A DNA stretch of 17,077 nucleotides. Origin: an uncultured Oscillospiraceae bacterium. Lineage in GTDB: Bacteria; Bacillota; Clostridia; Oscillospirales; Acutalibacteraceae. This document shows positions 15,717 through 17,077 of the stretch, piece after piece. The notes under the pieces were generated by a model, which worked only from the letters and a program-made list of their open reading frames with translations, was not told the DNA's origin and did no database searches. The position numbers and the translations under genes were made by a program. Within the stretch, counting starts at the first letter, position 1. Each line of letters opens with the position of its first letter. The stretch spans positions 1 to 17,077 of the forward strand of contig UQRS01000048.1 in NCBI GenBank assembly GCA_900543525.1, given 5' to 3'.

Positions 15717-15796
15717 AAAACAGTACAGGATATTCGTCCTTAAAGACGGCTTTCCTCTTTGTTTTTTTAAGGCCTTGAACGGGAGAGGGTTTTTCT

Positions 15797-16780
15797 ATGA
15801 CCGCTTATACTGCAGCTTCGACGACCGATCTGACCGCCGCCGGGGAGCGCCGTCAGATCAGACGGGCGTCCAATGCGATCGGCGCCGCTTTTCTGATTAT
15901 GACGGCGCTGACGACCTTCCTCAGCGTCGGGACGGGGCTTCTGCTCTCCTACGGCGTGCACAACACCGCCCTTTTGCGGGATGCCGGCTTCCTCTGGATG
16001 GAGCAGGTCTGGCTGTCCGTGATCGGTTTTGTGCTCCCCTTTGGGCTGGCGGCCAAGCTGATGGATTTCAGGCTTTCTGACCTGATCGTAATGCGGAGGG
16101 TGCGCGCCTCCCTTCTTCTGCCGCTGGTGATGATCTGTATGGGGGCGTTCTTGCTGGGAAATGTAGCGACCTCCTATCTCGGGCAGATATTCGAGGGGAT
16201 GGGCGTTACCCCGACGCAGGCCAGTATTGAGGCGCCGCGCGGCGTGTGGGGCACGGTGCTTTACTATTTGTCGATTTCGGCGGTTCCCGCGCTTGTGGAG
16301 GAGTTTGCACTGCGCGGCGTGGTGATGAACAGCCTCCGCCGGTTTGGAGACGGGTTTGCGATTTTTACCTCGGCGGCGCTGTTCGGCCTCATGCACGGGA
16401 ATCTGATTCAGGCGCCCTTTGCCTTTGTGGCCGGGCTGGCGCTGGGGTATGCCGACGTTGCGGCCGGGTCGCTCTGGCCGTCGATTCTGGCGCACCTTAT
16501 CAACAATTTTTTCGCCACTCTGGTCACGGACGGAATCGCCATGGCGCCGGCGCAGATGCAGGATTTCCTCTCGATCGGATATTCGCTTTTGCTGGTAGTG
16601 GTGGGGGTGATCGGTCTGCTCCTCCTTCTGCGGGAGAAGCCGGCGGCCTTCCGCCTGCCGGTATCAGATACGGCACTGTCGGGCGGGCAGAAAATGGGGG
16701 CGTTCGCCTCCACGCCCTGCATGATTTTTACACTGCTGATTTTTGCCGCAACCATGCTCTATGTTCAGATTTTTTATTGA
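15797..16780 (+). CDS. CPBP-family intramembrane glutamic endopeptidase
   Basis: A 327-aa multi-pass membrane protein of the CPBP (Rce1/Abi) family. All three family motifs are intact: EEFALR (168-173) with the catalytic glutamate pair, FGLMH (196-200), and HLINN (233-237), which fits HxxxN. Hydrophobic segments lie near residues 28-52, 68-88, 104-122, 150-168, 188-200, 206-224, 260-278 and 306-326. In bacteria the family includes bacteriocin-immunity and membrane-protein-processing proteases; substrate unknown here. The ATG at 15797 has GGGAGAGGG (15781-15789) 7 nt upstream. It is a single-gene unit with its own consensus promoter and a terminator at 16828-16893. No bacteriocin or peptide gene is visible next to it. 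Confidence 0.9.
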   Translation: MTAYTAASTTDLTAAGERRQIRRASNAIGAAFLIMTALTTFLSVGTGLLLSYGVHNTALLRDAGFLWMEQVWLSVIGFVLPFGLAAKLMDFRLSDLIVMRRVRASLLLPLVMICMGAFLLGNVATSYLGQIFEGMGVTPTQASIEAPRGVWGTVLYYLSISAVPALVEEFALRGVVMNSLRRFGDGFAIFTSAALFGLMHGNLIQAPFAFVAGLALGYADVAAGSLWPSILAHLINNFFATLVTDGIAMAPAQMQDFLSIGYSLLLVVVGVIGLLLLLREKPAAFRLPVSDTALSGGQKMGAFASTPCMIFTLLIFAATMLYVQIFY

Positions 16781-16827
16781 ATACGGGTCGGTTCGGCCAC
16801 GTTTTTGAAGAAAACTGAAAAATCCAC

Positions 16828-16893
16828 AAAACCACAATATATATGGATAAACCTATCTTAAACAAGGGTATATCCTATATATTGTGGTTTTTT
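16828..16893 (+). terminator. Terminator of the CPBP protease gene
   Basis: AAAACCACAATATATA (16828-16843) pairs exactly with TATATATTGTGGTTTT (16876-16891). A one-base bulge (T16844) and a further GGATA/TATCC helix (16845-16849, 16871-16875) extend it to 21 bp. A run of six T ends at 16893. It is AT-rich but long, and begins 47 nt past the stop codon. Confidence 0.85.
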
Positions 16894-16956
16894 CGTTTCG
16901 GATTCACCTCAAAAGTAGTGAAAAAACGCGGATACAGCCTCAAAATGTGAAATAAA

Positions 16957-17003
16957 AAAACATATGGCCGTCATTTTGCACAAGGCCTTTTGTCAATATG
17001 TTT
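16957..17003. repeat. AT-rich inverted repeat near the right edge
   Basis: AAACATA (about 16957-16963) can pair with TATGTTT (about 16997-17003), with an inner GGCC/GGCC pair (16966-16969, 16984-16987). The interior is asymmetric, so the fold is weak. No gene is seen between 16894 and the window end; the region is strongly AT-rich. Confidence 0.25.
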
Positions 17004-17036
17004 GAAAATCACACAAAAAACAGAAATATTACAGCT

Positions 17037-17065
17037 TTGTAACCGCCTTGTAACCCTTTTGCAAC
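17037..17065 (-). repeat. Three helically phased TTGTAAC-type sites
   Basis: TTGTAAC at 17037-17043, TTGTAAC at 17048-17054 and TTGCAAC at 17059-17065 lie at an exact 11-nt period. On the minus strand they read GTTACAA, the motif seen as an 11-nt-phased pair upstream of the yicC promoter (166-185). Binding by an OmpR/PhoB-type regulator is possible but is inference. Confidence 0.4.
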
Positions 17066-17077
17066 GAGAAACTTTGT

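Noticed and set aside
16781..17077. Insertion-sequence or attachment-site remnant near the right edge
   Set aside because: The only long inverted repeat is explained as the CPBP gene terminator; no transposase fragment or target duplication is seen.

Overview
The window is GC-rich chromosomal DNA from a low-copy housekeeping locus of a Firmicute, most likely class Clostridia (Oscillospiraceae/Ruminococcaceae-like). The gene order yicC-remA-gmk-rpoZ-priA-def-fmt-(zinc peptidase)-rsmB-rlmN-stp-prkC-rsgA-thiN matches the conserved cluster known from Bacillus subtilis (yloC-ylzA-gmk-rpoZ-coaBC-priA-def-fmt-rsmB-rlmN-prpC-prkC-rsgA-rpe-thiN). Here coaBC and rpe are absent, and a YugP-type membrane zinc peptidase sits between fmt and rsmB. 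I found no mobile element, CRISPR array, prophage or frameshifted gene.

Layout. Positions 1-291 are non-coding and hold direct repeats, phased TTACAAAA repeats and a good sigma-A-type promoter (TTGACA / TGC-TATCAT). Positions 292-13993 are one rightward gene cluster. Many junctions overlap (remA/gmk, gmk/rpoZ, zinc peptidase/rsmB, prkC/rsgA, rsgA/thiN). Three spacers of about 100-140 nt (before def, before the zinc peptidase, before prkC) carry hairpins, and two of them also carry weak promoter-like sequences. A YbgC/FadM-type thioesterase (14065-14508) ends the rightward run. Next is a tRNA-Lys(UUU) with an ideal extended -10 promoter and a strong terminator. Then comes a leftward gene for a small membrane-anchored acidic protein (15180-15449). 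Finally a rightward CPBP-family intramembrane protease (15797-16780) has its own consensus promoter and terminator. The last ~180 bases are AT-rich and non-coding.

How the genes fit together. The cluster links RNA and protein start-up functions: Gmk and the omega subunit for transcription; Def and Fmt for N-formyl-methionine handling; RsmB and RlmN for 16S and 23S rRNA methylation; RsgA for 30S maturation. PriA acts in replication restart, and the Stp/PrkC phosphatase-kinase pair senses the cell wall. YicC and RemA are an RNase-like protein and a DNA-binding regulator. ThiN makes thiamine diphosphate.

The least ordinary part is the divergent region 15450-15796. Two good promoters stand back to back. 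The leader of the leftward transcript can form a near-perfect 20-bp closing stem that competes with a perfect 13-bp hairpin, which suggests an unrecognised structured RNA or an operator repeat. This is inference from base pairing only. Most of the window is ordinary conserved housekeeping sequence.
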